This document shows, one piece after another, positions 25,722 through 36,699 of a stretch of DNA of 64,000 bases. Location: the NCBI GenBank assembly GCA_017654935.2, contig CM065683.1, positions 1,468,799 through 1,532,798 of the forward strand, in the 5' to 3' direction. Under the pieces are notes generated by a model that worked only from the letters and a program-made list of their open reading frames with translations, ran no database searches and was not told where the DNA came from. Source of the stretch: Phymorhynchus buccinoides (Eukaryota; Mollusca; Gastropoda; Neogastropoda; Raphitomidae). The translations under genes and the position numbers were made by a program. How positions within the stretch are numbered: the first letter of the stretch is position 1; every line of letters starts with the position of its first letter.

Positions 25722-25874
25722 AGAGAGAAGAGAGAGAGAGTGAGTGGGTGCGTGGCGTGCGTGTATGTTTCTCCTGTGTACATGTATGTGTTGTGCGTGC
25801 GTGAGTGCGTGCCGCGCGGCGCGTTGTTGTGTCTGTGTGTGCGCGCGCGAAGCATGCTGTGTGAGGTGTGTGTG

Positions 25875-25909
<35 letters not shown>

Positions 25910-26654
25910 TGTATGTCTCTTGTGTTGTGTGGTTGTGTGTCAGTGTGTGTGCGCATGGCGCGCGTGTGTGTGTGCGGGTGGTGTGTGTGGGTGTGTGTGT
26001 GTGTGTGTCTGTGTGTCTGTGGTGTGTGTGTGTGTCAGTGTGTGTGTGTGTGTCGTGGCGCGTGGTGTGCGTGCGTGCGTGCGTGCGGGGCGTGTGTGTG
26101 TGTGTTGTGTCCAACTCTTTTTAAAAAAGTCATAAACAGACAGTGGGGGGGGATGGACAACATACCTACACACCGCGCACGAAGGCCACGTACACACACG
26201 CACGCAACGCACGCACGCACCACGCAAGCACGCACGCACGCACGCACGCACGCCAAGCACGCACGCACGCACGCACTACCCTCTCCAATAGCACGGATGG
26301 CGATGATTAGCATATGTGAATACAAGACCAGAAAGTCCTGTCTGGCAACCAACCATTTTCGCTGAGTAGCTGTCAGTGTGATCATTCCGCCAGACTGTCG
26401 ATACCTACACACGAACTCCTGAGTCCAAAGAAGAACGTCTCTCTCAATGCTTCCTATGCCCACTTCAGTCCTACGGTTACCCTATTATGACGGGCTGTGT
26501 GGGCCGAAAAGCTGTCTGATGAAATACTACTATCTCATATAAATGTGATGAAAACCATGTAGTTTCGTTCACTATCCTTTACGTTAGACGTATCTTTTAC
26601 ACCGAATCTGATGAACATGTGTGTCTTACATGAAACTTCGTTGCCTGTCACCGT
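24953..26654 (+). repeat. Composite dispersed repeat, copy C (cut by the gap)
   Basis: Matches copy B from 9768 to about 11500 in the same block order: block 1, GA, GT, block 2, CA/CACG, block 3. It ends at the first bases of the position where copy B enters its 100-bp array. Compared with copy B it has many single-base insertions and deletions, for example an extra A in GTTAAACC and loss of T in CTGTCAATG. Confidence 0.9.
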
Positions 26655-27154
26655 NNNNNNNNNNNNNNNNNNNNNNNNNNNNNNNNNNNNNNNNNNNNNN
26701 NNNNNNNNNNNNNNNNNNNNNNNNNNNNNNNNNNNNNNNNNNNNNNNNNNNNNNNNNNNNNNNNNNNNNNNNNNNNNNNNNNNNNNNNNNNNNNNNNNNN
26801 NNNNNNNNNNNNNNNNNNNNNNNNNNNNNNNNNNNNNNNNNNNNNNNNNNNNNNNNNNNNNNNNNNNNNNNNNNNNNNNNNNNNNNNNNNNNNNNNNNNN
26901 NNNNNNNNNNNNNNNNNNNNNNNNNNNNNNNNNNNNNNNNNNNNNNNNNNNNNNNNNNNNNNNNNNNNNNNNNNNNNNNNNNNNNNNNNNNNNNNNNNNN
27001 NNNNNNNNNNNNNNNNNNNNNNNNNNNNNNNNNNNNNNNNNNNNNNNNNNNNNNNNNNNNNNNNNNNNNNNNNNNNNNNNNNNNNNNNNNNNNNNNNNNN
27101 NNNNNNNNNNNNNNNNNNNNNNNNNNNNNNNNNNNNNNNNNNNNNNNNNNNNNN
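26655..27154. other. Assembly gap of 500 N
   Basis: Exactly 500 unknown bases, a conventional placeholder length. The left flank ends at the array-proximal end of composite copy C and the right flank is a PAN2-derived minisatellite, so both sides end in tandem repeats. Confidence 0.99.
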
Positions 27155-28036
27155 CCCCCGGTGTGGTGTTGTTTCAGAAGGTGTATAACATACCGATTTG
27201 TTCTCATGGTTGTTTGCTACCAGGTGTTTGACGCGTGTGTGCTTTAACTGTGTTGTCGGATGTAGGCAGGTGTTGCGCTTACCGGTGTTGGTGGTTTCAG
27301 GCAGGTTTGTGCTTACAGATGTTCTCATGTGCTATTGAGGGCAGGTGTATGCTTACCGTGGTTGTCATCATGGCTGTTGTCAGGTATGGTGTGCTTACCG
27401 GTGTGTCAGGTAGGGTGTGCTCACGGTTGCGTGGTGTTTGCAGCTAGGTGTAGTGCCTTACCTGGGTTGTAGTGTGTGCCTTAACCAGTGTGTCATGGTG
27501 ATTTACGGCAGGTGTGTGCCGTACCGGTGTTGTAGGTAGGTGTGTGCTTACCAGTGTTGCATGGTGTTCCAGGCAGGTGGTGTGTAGCACATTAGCAGGA
27601 CCACGGAGTGTGTGTTACTTCCCCCCCCTCCCCCCAGATGTGTGGTCGGGTGTTAGAGGCAGGTGTTGCTTCCCGTGTTGTGTGGTGTAGAGGGCAGGTG
27701 TGTGCTGTACAGTGTTGTCATGGTGGTTCCAGGCAGGTTTGGCTACCTGTGTTCTTAACAGGGTTCGATTTGTGTGCTTACCAGTGCTTGTCGTGGTGTT
27801 TCAGGCAAGGTCGCTGTGCGCGAGCACCAGTGTATGTTTCATGGTGTTTGAGGGCAGGTAGTGGGCAGGTTGCGCCATCTTGCTTAACGGGTGTCGGGTG
27901 TTTGAGTGGGTGCTTACCGGGTGTCATGGTGTTTGCGGCAGGACGTGTGTGTCTTACGAGTGTTGTCATGGTGTTGAGGTAGGTTGTGTGCTTAACCGGT
28001 GTATGTCATGGGTGTTTGAGGCAGGTGTGTGCTTAC
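27155..28036. repeat. Minisatellite (about 38 bp) made of a PAN2 exon end and splice donor
   Basis: About 20 degenerate copies. On the minus strand the unit reads exon end AAACACCACGACAACACC, then the donor GGTAAGCACACACCTGCC. This is a repeat of the 3' border of the exon at 28037-28127. Frequent single-base indels. Confidence 0.85.
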
Positions 28037-28127
28037 CGGTGTTGTCGTGGTGTTTGAGGTAGGTGCGTCGACTGTAGTACACGATGGTGGGCATCTTCCA
28101 CGACAAGTCCATGGACACATACTCCGG
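28037..28127 (-). CDS. PAN2: PAN2 exon (end of UCH-like domain), 91 bp
   Basis: Part of the PAN2 subunit of the PAN2-PAN3 poly(A)-shortening nuclease, which starts cytoplasmic mRNA decay. The exon encodes PEYVSMDLSWKMPTIVYYSR, corresponding to the conserved FDMxWKxPxIxYY strand pair that closes the UCH-like domain just before the exonuclease domain. Acceptor CTGGAACAG at 28128-28130 and donor G|GTAAGC at 28031-28037. It leaves the last codon after one base. The phase relative to the upstream exon does not fit exactly, probably because of indels in this low-quality stretch. The donor end is amplified into the array at 27155-28036. The next exons (linker and DEDD exonuclease) were not found towards lower coordinates. 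Confidence 0.8.
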
Positions 28128-28720
28128 CTGTTCCAGAAACATAATCAATAATACAGACCTGCGTACCCCCAATTTCTTTTTTATGTACTCCACGAAATAA
28201 AATTCCGTACTTTTTCTAAAAATTCTGTATTTTGCAAGGAGACCCAAAAACGGAACATTACAGAACAATAAACCGCCATGTGAAATGATGAAAAACATTC
28301 GATTTTGACCGATCTTAGAAGACCTTAAGTTCACATTTTTGCCGTATTAATTTTCCATTTACCGCTACTGCCCCCCCCCCCCCCCCCAGTACTGGGGCTC
28401 AAAATCGTGTACAAAATACGGAAAAATCGTATGGGTAGGCAGGTCTGATAATATGAGGACAACATTTAAACAGCATGGCTTTATTCAAATGCATACATGA
28501 ACAACTTCATAAGCAACAACATTAAGAAGAAAAAGACACCCACCCACACAGCATCAGAAGCAGAACACTCATACACAGCCACCTCTTCCCTAGCTCACAC
28601 ATACCTTTCTTCATACCCTGAACTGTCTGTTTATTCTGGTTCTGGTACTATACGTCGAAGGAGCCTATGAAGGCTATGTACTCCACGGAACTGGGACGCG
28701 CGCACTGATAATTGAAATAC
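28128..28720. other. PAN2 intron, no recognisable gene
   Basis: Contains a C-run at about 28370-28387. No other feature seen. Confidence 0.6.
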
Positions 28721-28724
28721 AAAA

Positions 28725-28930
28725 TCCTTCTTTTTTTTTTTTTTTTATAAAGAAAAATGTCTTTGTTTTACTGTCTGGTCTGGTGTTGACAGCTTTTTAA
28801 GAGTTGACCATAGGCCTTTTCGCAGTATCCGGGCTGGACCAATCCGGCTAGCGTAACACTCACCGGGGATGAACCCTGACCGGCACAGCTCCTGCCCTTC
28901 ATTTACCACTACTTTGACCATTAAGATCAA
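28725..28930 (-). mobile_element. Possible SINE or retroposed fragment with A-tail
   Basis: On the minus strand a sequence with GGGTTCATCCCC (B-box-like) ends in about 20 A residues, seen as poly(T) on the plus strand at 28725-28746. No A-box could be set confidently. Confidence 0.35.
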
Positions 28931-28959
28931 TCATTAAGATTAATACAGAAGTCGTTTAA

Positions 28960-29062
28960 GACTGGTGAGGTTCTCTTTGAGTTAATGGAAGTGGCTCACC
29001 ACTGGGTACAGGTCACAGAGCTGACAGACAGACTAGGTGCCACCAGACAGACCCAGCCCTAC
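28960..29062. repeat. Partial tandem copy of a PAN2 exon end and donor
   Basis: CCACTGGGTACAGGTCACAG (28997-29016) and AGAAGTCGTTTAAGA repeat the exon at 29063-29275 (CCACTGGGTACAGGTCAC at 29104), about 105 bp apart. The copy lies directly downstream of the donor in gene orientation. Confidence 0.8.
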
Positions 29063-29275
29063 CTTTTCAAAGTGGGTTTAATGCAGAAGTCGTTGAAGAG
29101 GTACCACTGGGTACAGGTCACTCGCTCTTTTCGCTGCCTGGTACGGCTCGCTAACTTTGATGACAGCATCACTAGGTGGCGCCCAGAGTCTTGCTGCTCG
29201 ATGACGTAAACACACAGAATCGTACAGCTCATACAACAACTCCTCACAACCTGCCTGGTCCAACGGCAGCTGCTC
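29063..29275 (-). CDS. PAN2: PAN2 exon (UCH-like domain), 213 bp, frame-disrupted
   Basis: Begins after the acceptor GATGACAG with EQLPLDQAGCEELLYELYDS and ends QWYLFNDFCIKPTLK before the donor AG|GTAGGG. It matches the PAN2 stretch containing the YDLxATVxHIxD...HIKVGExY...GVTxxQWYLFNDF strands. The start phase fits the exon at 32458-32580. The reading frame must change three times: between YDSVC and VIEQQDSGRHLV, before VIKVSEPYQ, and before RKERVTCTQWYLF. The length agrees with an intact exon of about 70 codons, so small compensating indels are likely. They may be consensus errors, since the surrounding 25-33 kb is indel-rich, or real decay. Acceptor copies lie at 29276-29560. Confidence 0.8.
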
Positions 29276-29560
29276 CTGTCATCATCATCATCATCATTGT
29301 AATCACCACCATAGACATCGTACTCATCATTCATCAGTACAACTCCTCACAACCGCCTGGTCAACGGCAGCTGCTCCTGTAATCATCATCATTCATTGAA
29401 TCATCACCATCGGACATCGTAATCATCAGAACAAACTCCTCAACAGAACCTGCCTGGTCCAGTGGCAGCTGCTCCTGTCATCATCATCATCATCATTGTA
29501 ATCATCACCATCGACATCGTAATCATCATCATCAGAACAACTCCTCACAACCTGCCTGGT
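29276..29560. repeat. Acceptor-side tandem copies of a PAN2 exon start with (ATC)n
   Basis: Two extra about 110-bp copies of the acceptor and exon start (minus strand GACAGGAGCAGCTGCCG and CAGGCAGGTTGTGAGGAG), separated by (ATC)n repeats, with indels in each copy. Confidence 0.85.
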
Positions 29561-29654
29561 CCAATTTCACTGGTAATTATGACAATGATAAAGATGATGA
29601 TGATGATGATGATGCAAATCAACAATAGTAGCAACAGTAGTAGTAGTAGTAGTG
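29561..29654. repeat. (GAT)n and (TAG)n repeats
   Basis: Short trinucleotide runs immediately before a SINE. Confidence 0.85.
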
Positions 29655-30060
29655 TAGAGTGGCACAGAGGTAAAGCGATCGCCTTGTGTCAAGTAAACCC
29701 GAGTTCGAACCTGGGTACAGGGAATTTTTCCTCTCACTTTGCACTAGGCCTTACACGGTCTGAACATGGAGTCTTTCGGATCAGACGATAAACCGAGGTC
29801 CTGTGTGCCCATTTACTAATTTAGCACCCGTTAAACCCAGTGGCAACGAAAAAGTTGTCATTTGGTCAAAATTTACCCCCCACCCTCCCTCGTTACCTTC
29901 CTGATCAGTCACACAAAAATTACATGCAAAAAAACCCCCATAAAACTGTGTGGCGCGCCTCTGGCTGCGACGATCTCTCCAGGTGGGAGTAACCCGAATT
30001 TTCACAGAGACGCCTCTGTGACTATAAGTCTAAAGTACCTAATAGTAGTAGTAGTAGTAG
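29655..30060 (+). mobile_element. tRNA-derived SINE, near full length
   Basis: A-box-like GTGGCACAGAGG (29659-29670) and B-box GAGTTCGAACC (29701-29711) have tRNA-like spacing. A body follows with TTCGGATCAGACGATAAACC, then a tail domain TCTCCAGGTGGGAGTAACCC and a small hairpin CACAGAGACGCCTCTGTG. It ends in (TAG)n, and a TAG run also precedes it. The tail domain recurs at 31147-31190 and 43689-43752. Confidence 0.8.
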
Positions 30061-30139
30061 TACTAATAATTGAGGGAAGTAGTAGAAGTGGTAATGTAGG
30101 TAGTAGTATTTGTATCAGTAGGTGATGGATCATGTCAAA

Positions 30140-31110
30140 TCTGGCTGTCAGCGTACATAAGTCTGGACAGACACAGCCATATGAACACACACACACAGAC
30201 AGACACAGCCATATGAACACACACACACAGACAGACACAGCCATATGAACAAAACAAACACAGACAGACACGCCATAGGAACACACACCCAGCAGACTAC
30301 GACATATGACCACACACACACACACACACGACATGCCATATGAACACCCACAAGAACACAGACAGAACCGCCATATTAACCACACACCCCGACAGACACG
30401 GCGGGGCCATAAATGAACACCCAACACACGGACAGACACGCCCTATATGAACACACCCACACCCATACACTCCATATGAACACACAGACAGACATACACT
30501 GCATATGAACACACACACAGACAGACACGGCCATATGATTGCACACCACACAGGACAGACACGCCATATGAACACACAACACACACACAGACACTCCATA
30601 TGAACACACATCCGTACCAGACAGACACGCCATATGAACACACACACAGACAGACACGTCATAATAACATAACACACACAGACAGACACTCCATATGAAT
30701 CACACACACAATCACACACAGACCGCCATATGAAACACACAGACAGACAGACACGCCATTATTAACACACACACACAGACGAGACACGCCATATTAACAT
30801 ACACACACAGACAGACACGCCATATGAACATACACACACAGACAGACACTCCATCTGAACAGCACACACACCGCCAGACACGCCATAATGAACAATACAC
30901 ACACAGACAGACACGCCATATGAAGCACACACGACACAGACAGACCGCTCCATATTAACACGACACACACATAACAGACACGCCATATTTACCACACACA
31001 CAGACAGACACTCCATATGAACACACACACACAGACAGACACACTCATATTAACATACACACACAGACAGACACGCCATATGAACACACAGACACAGACA
31101 GACACATAGT
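30140..31110. repeat. About 32-bp minisatellite in a PAN2 intron
   Basis: About 28 copies of GCCATATGAACACACACACA plus GACAGACAC, with many single-base indels. I could not link it to a neighbouring exon border. Confidence 0.95.
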
Positions 31111-31124
31111 GACAAAGAGTGGCA

Positions 31125-31200
31125 CTGTGCTTGTGATGATGTGCTCTCCAGGTGGGAGCAGTCAGAATTTCACAGAGATATGTCTCTGACTAGAATATAT
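31125..31200 (+). mobile_element. SINE 3'-tail fragment
   Basis: TCTCCAGGTGGGAGCAGTCA with CACAGAGATATGTCTCTGA matches the tail of the SINE at 29655-30060; the head is missing. Confidence 0.7.
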
Positions 31201-31204
31201 ACCA

Positions 31205-32457
31205 AATATCCCCCCACACAGACACGCACCACTCACAGAATCACACCACACACAGACACACACATTCAATAAACACAGACACACACGCACCACACACACC
31301 TTCAATAAACACACAGACACACACGACAACACACAGACACACACACACATTCAATAAACACACAGATACACACCACACACAGACACACACCTTCAATAAA
31401 CACACAGACACACACACACCACATTCCAAACACATTCAATACACACACAGATACACACCACACACACACAACCATAATAAACACACACACACACACCACA
31501 CACACAACCTCAAATAAACAACAGACACCACACACACATTCAATAAACACACAGACACACACACACCACACACACACATTCACATAAACACACAGATAAA
31601 ACAGATATACAACACCCAACAACAAGACCCACACACAAATAAACACACAGACACACACACACATTCAATAAACACACAGATACACACCACACACACACAA
31701 CCATAATAAACACACACACACACACCAATTCAATAAACACACAGATACACACTCACACACACACAGTCACTCTCACACAGACACACACACACATTCAATA
31801 AACACACACAATACACACCACACACACACAACCATAATAAACACACACACACACATGTACCTCAAAACACACCCTCAATAAACTCAGATACACACACACA
31901 CATGTACCTCAACACACACAACCTCAATAAACACAGATACACACACACACACACATCAATAAACAAACAGACATGTACCTCAACACACACAACAACAGTA
32001 ACACACACATGTCACCTCAAAAACACCTCAATAAACACAGACCATTTACGCCAACACACACACAACAAAGCCTCAATAGACACATACAGATACACAAACG
32101 TACCTAACAATAAAACACCCTCTATTAACACACACACATGTACCTCAAAACACACCTCAATAAACTCAGATACACACACACACATGTACCTCAACACACA
32201 ACCTCAATAAACACACCTCAATAAACACACATACCTCAACAAACATACGATTTGATAGATACACAACACACACGTACCCCAACACAACACACTCAATAAA
32301 CCCCACACACACACACACAACCTCAAAAACACACCTCAATAAACACAGACTATAGACACCACACACACATACCTCAACACACAACCTCAATAAACACAGA
32401 CACCACACACACATACCTCAACCTCAATAAACACACACACACTATAGACACACAGAC
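31205..32457. repeat. About 38-45-bp CA-rich minisatellite in a PAN2 intron
   Basis: Units of CAATAAACACACAGACACAC and, nearer the exon at 32458, CATGTACCTCAA-type units. On the minus strand these give TTGAGGTATGTGTG and TTGAGGTACATGTG, donor-like and similar to the end of that exon (GATGAG|GTCTGTG), so a splice-border origin is possible but weak. Confidence 0.9.
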
Positions 32458-32580
32458 CTCATCGGACACCTCCTTTGCAGTCAGGTCCCCTCCAGCTTGC
32501 AGCCGCAGTCGCAGCCCTAACGGAATCCAACTGGGGTCCCACTGCGCCCCTCCCCTGTCCCCACCATCCCTCACACCCGC
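32458..32580 (-). CDS. PAN2: PAN2 exon (UCH-like domain), 123 bp
   Basis: Acceptor (GT)n TGCAG at 32581-32585, donor GATGAG|GTCTGT. An exact 41-codon exon in phase 0 with AQWDPSWIPLGLRLRLQAGG and DLTAKEVSDE. It aligns with the PAN2 region reading (V/S)WLPFxIRMKM..., a strand of the UCH-like fold, and it joins in phase with the exon starting EQLPLDQ at 29275. The Gly/Asp-rich start (GVRDGGDRGGAQWDP) is less conserved. The preceding exon was not recognised; a DIRS retrotransposon and 10 kb of other sequence lie between this exon and the one at 44695. Confidence 0.75.
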
Positions 32581-33005
32581 CTGCACACACACACACACAT
32601 GCATGCACAAGACCACATCACACACACATGCATGACACACACACACACACAACACAGACTTAGAAAGAAGATTTTACATCCTCACGGCATTGTGCCCTTA
32701 GGGAAAAGTTCTGGTGCGGTCGTCTGATTAGTTGTTCATCTAATTAATGAATACAACAACAACATAAAGTATTCATACAGCATGAAATCTTGACAGAGAT
32801 CAAACCGAAGCGCACACACATACATTAACGTTTGTAACGCATTCAAACAAAAACACCATAGGTGAACAGAAACAACACACACACACATACGTTTGAAATA
32901 GTATACGACATGAATAGACATAAAAGCAAGAGAGAGAGAGAGAGAAAGAGAAAGAGAGAGAGAGTGAGCTTCAATGGATGGGGAACCATGGTGGGTTTTG
33001 AGATT
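32581..33005. other. PAN2 intron: CA and GA microsatellites, no gene
   Basis: CA-rich at 32583-32655 and GA-rich at 32930-32963; otherwise nothing recognisable. Confidence 0.6.
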
Positions 33006-33260
33006 TGATTTGAAGGTGGAGAGGGTCGGTTGCTGAAGGAGGGAAAGAGGAAGCTTGTTCTAGGAGGTTGGTCTTGAAACAGCAAAAGAGCGCCGACCGA
33101 CAGTTGAAAGCTCTTACAAACTAGGGATCTGGATAGAGGAGAGGGTCGGTCGCTGACTGAAGGAGAGAGGAAGTTTGTTCCAGGATGTCGGTCCTGAAAC
33201 AGCAAAAAAGCGCGACCAACAGTTGAAACTTTATACCTAGGGATCTGGAGAGGAAAGAGG
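33006..33260. repeat. Two tandem copies of a 122-bp segment
   Basis: GAGAGGGTCGGT, AGGAAG(C/T)TTGTTC and CTGAAACAGCAAAA motifs occur at about 33020-33085 and 33140-33205. Confidence 0.85.
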
Positions 33261-33656
33261 GTCGGAAACTGAACGTAACGTGCGAGCTGGTGTAATAGAT
33301 GGAATATTGTAGCAGAGGTAAGATGGAGAAAAACAGCTAGATGGATTAGATTTGATAAGCAAAGGCGGTTTAGTTATATTCCATTCTTCTGGGAAGGTAG
33401 TGGACACAGGACAGCACCATGGTTACCACAGAGTCTGCGTTTGGCCGTGTTGTTGTAGCAGGCGCCAACAAGGAAGAAGAAGAATTGTTGGAGCCAGAGC
33501 AACAAGTGTTTGAGGACAATGAATGCAGAGAGTTATAAGGTAGTGAATAGATTAATAATAAATAATACAAAATAAAAGCCACAGTGGATAACATCATATT
33601 GGTGGAGATTTTGACTTAATCCTACTATCTATTTTAATTATTACTTAACCAAAATG
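33261..33656. other. PAN2 intron, no recognisable gene
   Basis: Ordinary-composition sequence up to the DIRS element. No coding signal. Confidence 0.55.
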
Positions 33657-33850
33657 CAAAACAACTGCATTAGCCTAAAAAACCGAGGAACCATGTTACC
33701 CTAGCACAGTAGCTAAAGACTGAACAGTGGCCCAATGGGACGCACCCTTAGACGTGCAGGGTAGTGAGCGGGAGTGACTCCCCATTGACTTCCGGGAGTG
33801 ACGCGCAACGCACCTTTGGGGCACCGGATATGTCATTCATGTTAATTTGG
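33657..33850. repeat. Left inverted terminal repeat of the DIRS-like element
   Basis: Complementary, with substitutions, to 41431-41607. Shared blocks include ACAACTGCATTAGCCTAAAA, GCGGGAGTGACTCCCC and GGGGCACCGGA. Similarity may continue weakly about 40 bp outward. Confidence 0.9.
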
Positions 33851-34866
33851 TACAGCCCCGTAATCAGGAGGGAGTGCTGGACGGGGAACAGTGTTTTGTT
33901 TAGAGTTGTTGGGTAAGTAATTAAATTGAAATAGATGAGTAGGAGGATTAATCCAAAATCCAGGCCAATCTCATTTAATCAGACTTGATACCAACACTCA
34001 AAAACAGACTGCAGGAGGTTTACCAATACGTCGGTACGTGTGAGGGATGATGCGTGCCAACTAGACGACACCAGACAAAACCCAATAGCATACAGTAAAA
34101 GAGGGGATCAACACCTCCTAAGAGAATCCCCGAAAGATGGTACATACATCCCTGAAAATATGCAAAATAAATCCCCGCAGAACAGTCAATGTCAATGATA
34201 TACCAAAGAACAGGTAGAGAAAAACAGAGGCACAAAAAACAACGCAGGGTACTCACACTTACAAGGAGACCGGGACCATGCCGCAAGCGAAACCACGTAT
34301 TGATGGAAAAGGAGTCGTCGTTCGTCTCTGAGCAGAGATGATCCCTCAGGGTCAAACTGTGACAGAAAGTGTGTGTTCTGTGAACGTTCCAGAACGTCGA
34401 GGCTAACCTTCAAAAAAACAAGAGGGACCATCCCTTCGACGTAACGCAGAGAGAGAGCTGATGGCTCCGCACAATTCTGTGGTGCTCAGGGCGGAGTGCG
34501 CGGTTACAGGTAACCTAACCGATACGCAGAATGTGTAGGGCGTAAGGCTCAAAGTAGTGAGGTCGAGGATCCAACGGGACTACTAGTACCCTTAGCCCAT
34601 CGCTGCAGTACTTGGGATTAAGTGGAGAGTGAATGCCAGGCGAGTTTACGCCCCTCTGAAGACCACACGGTTACGAGTGCCAGATTAAGAACGTATAGAG
34701 CCCATAACAAGGGCAGAGGAAGGAAGACGCGATCCACGATAATTCAGGCCCACAGACACGAATGGCGAAGACTTTCGAAATAGAGACTAGTAAGTGGAGG
34801 GGAACCATCAGACCACAGACTGGTTTTCGTTGTCACGAACTCCGCGGAGAATATAGAAAGGGAGGA

Positions 34867-35292
34867 CTAGACGAGCAAGTCCTCCTCGAAGTCTGGCCAT
34901 TCCTTGGCTGGAGATGCACTTGTCAGAGCATGAAAACACTGTGATATGCGACAGGCGCTATGTGTTTTTCTTTGTATAGTGGTGACTCGGAGAGAAAATG
35001 AGAAATGTAGTGTCTTAAGAGTCAAGAGAGCTGTAAGGAGCACAACGTGGATGTACAGGGGTTGCACATTGTCCCTGAGACCATAGCCAGAACCACAAAG
35101 AGTGTGCCCACTGAGGACAGCTGGAACGTTCTGGACGGAGATGGTGGGAGAGCGCACAGCGTCAGGAAGTGGGAAACTTGGCCAAAGCGATGAGCACGCT
35201 CTCCGTAAACTTGGGAACCTAAAGTACCACACAACGAAGATGGGACTAATCAATAAGACGACTAAAACTGAACAAGGTTTGATGGGAGACAA
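34867..35292 (-). pseudogene. Probable tyrosine-recombinase remnant of the DIRS-like element
   Basis: A 141-residue frame containing RFPSLRRACSSLWPSFPLPD and, further on, LTLKTLHFSFSLRV, which resemble the N-terminal helical part of DIRS recombinases, where an (L/F)LTxKTxFLLxLASxxR helix is usual. The catalytic Arg-His-Arg-Tyr residues cannot be placed. The position after the RNase H segment and before the terminal repeat is right for the recombinase. The family call rests mostly on position. Confidence 0.45.
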
Positions 35293-35447
35293 AGTTCCTA
35301 GTTCTAAGCAAAGAGTCCTGGCTTAGTGAGAGAGGGAACTCCACGAACTGAACCGTTGAGCGGACGAAGCGGGATCAAACTTTTTATCGCTGACAAAAAG
35401 CATAAGCAGGATGCCCAGCGAAGATCATAACAGATTGTTTGTAGCAC

Positions 35448-36116
35448 TTACGCCGACGGAGAGCGACCAACAGATCCACCGGGGTTCGCGCGTGGAGGAA
35501 TAACCACCTTGAGATGCGCGAAGCCTAGTCGGACATTCGCACCATGGCGAGCAGGTGTAGCCTTGAGGGCAAGAGAGTCGCTGTCCGACCCGCTTCTTGC
35601 GTTGAAGAAAGAGTGCGGGAGGGAGTGAGAGTTGAGAGGAAACACGAGGATCATTCCTTGCGCGACCATGTCGAGGAGCCTCGGGGAAACCAATGGGCTT
35701 GTTGGGCCACATCGGATGACAAGAATCAAGTGCCGGGTGCTCTGTAGACACTTTTCCCAATACCGCGGGATGAGAGCCGTTGTGCGGGAAGGAATACATT
35801 CAGCATGCCCTGCCAGTACGGGAACGAGAAGGGTCGTCCCTGCAAAGGCCTGAGGGTGCCCTGTGACTGAGAAAGAACAGTACAGGGTCAAGCTGCTAGT
35901 GAACCTGGTGGCAAGGAGCGAGGAGGCGGTTTCCCACAAACGTCTCGAAACAGGAGACAAGGGCCTGGTGGCAATGGTCCATGCGTTGGTGGCCAAGAAT
36001 TTGGTTTCCTTGTTCCGGAAGCGGAGCTCCAACTGGTCCGCCACCAGCCACATTGAGTTTTGCCCGGCAACATAACTCGACCGGAGAGGGACGGAGGCGA
36101 GAGAAAGGGCCATCAA
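35448..36116 (-). pseudogene. DIRS-like pol: segment after RNase H
   Basis: A 222-residue frame, the longest in the element: SSYVAGQNSMWLVADQLEL, then LLATRFTSSLTLYCSFSV, ALIPRYWEKCLQSTRHLILV and ILVFPLNSHSLPHSFF. The order (SYVAGxxNxxAD, LFATRxNxxLPLYxSP, a hydrophobic PPxxLIPRVLxK segment, then a WP..PW-like stretch) is the region that follows RNase H in DIRS and Ngaro elements. Frame shifts interrupt it near residues 25-45. It fixes the element's identity together with the RT and RNase H remnants. Confidence 0.75.
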
Positions 36117-36134
36117 CGCAGAATCGCCTCGCCG

Positions 36135-36428
36135 TCAGTGGAGAGTGAAGCGGACGCTAGCATGTGGCCTCCCTGACGACGCAGGCAGGACAGGGCTGGG
36201 GGGAATTGTTCTGCCACAAATCACCACACACCTGCCGGTTAGAGCGCTTGGAGCGAAATGAAGAGGCGGCCAGTACGAATGGCCGCTCAGCTCCAGCAGG
36301 TGATGGACGCTAGACTCCGCTTTCGGTCCCCTTCTGAGACCTGCGTTCGGAGTAGACGATGCGTAGACGCCGACAACCGACTGGTGAGAGATGGCGTCGG
36401 TGCAAGAATGAACAGGCGGGGCCGCCAA
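36135..36428 (-). pseudogene. DIRS-like RNase H remnant
   Basis: A 97-residue frame with CTDAISHQSVVGVYASS, SVHHLLELSG, LHFAPSALTGRCVVICGRT and SSGRPHAS. This follows the DIRS RNase H pattern: TDAS, a glycine strand, a HINxLEL helix, a phenylalanine-rich helix, a GxxVxVxxDNTT strand and a GGTxS end. The expected DNTT reads GRTI, so a catalytic acid is lost. It would have removed the RNA strand from the cDNA hybrid. Confidence 0.7.
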
Positions 36429-36699
36429 AGCGAGTATGATGGGAGCCGATACTGTTCATCCACACAGAGTCCGGTTCCACTGAGGAAGAAACTGAATCCC
36501 GGGAACCAGGTGCCCAACATGGACACCACGCGTGATCGAAATCGACCTGATTTCTCGCCCATACTTCGAGCGGATTCCTTCGCGTACCTGCAGAGGCCTT
36601 TGTTGAATGGCGACCTAAAGAAGGAGGGTCCCCGACGATGGATCCAATCTGGACCGAGAGGACGAGAAGGAGCCGTCTGAAGGAAAGGTGGATGGCGCG

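Noticed and set aside
29655..29730. Functional tRNA gene
   Set aside because: Same reasoning; it continues into a SINE body and tail.
35448..36116. Intact protein-coding gene
   Set aside because: It is the longest frame of the decayed DIRS-like element, and its flanking domains are frame-shifted.
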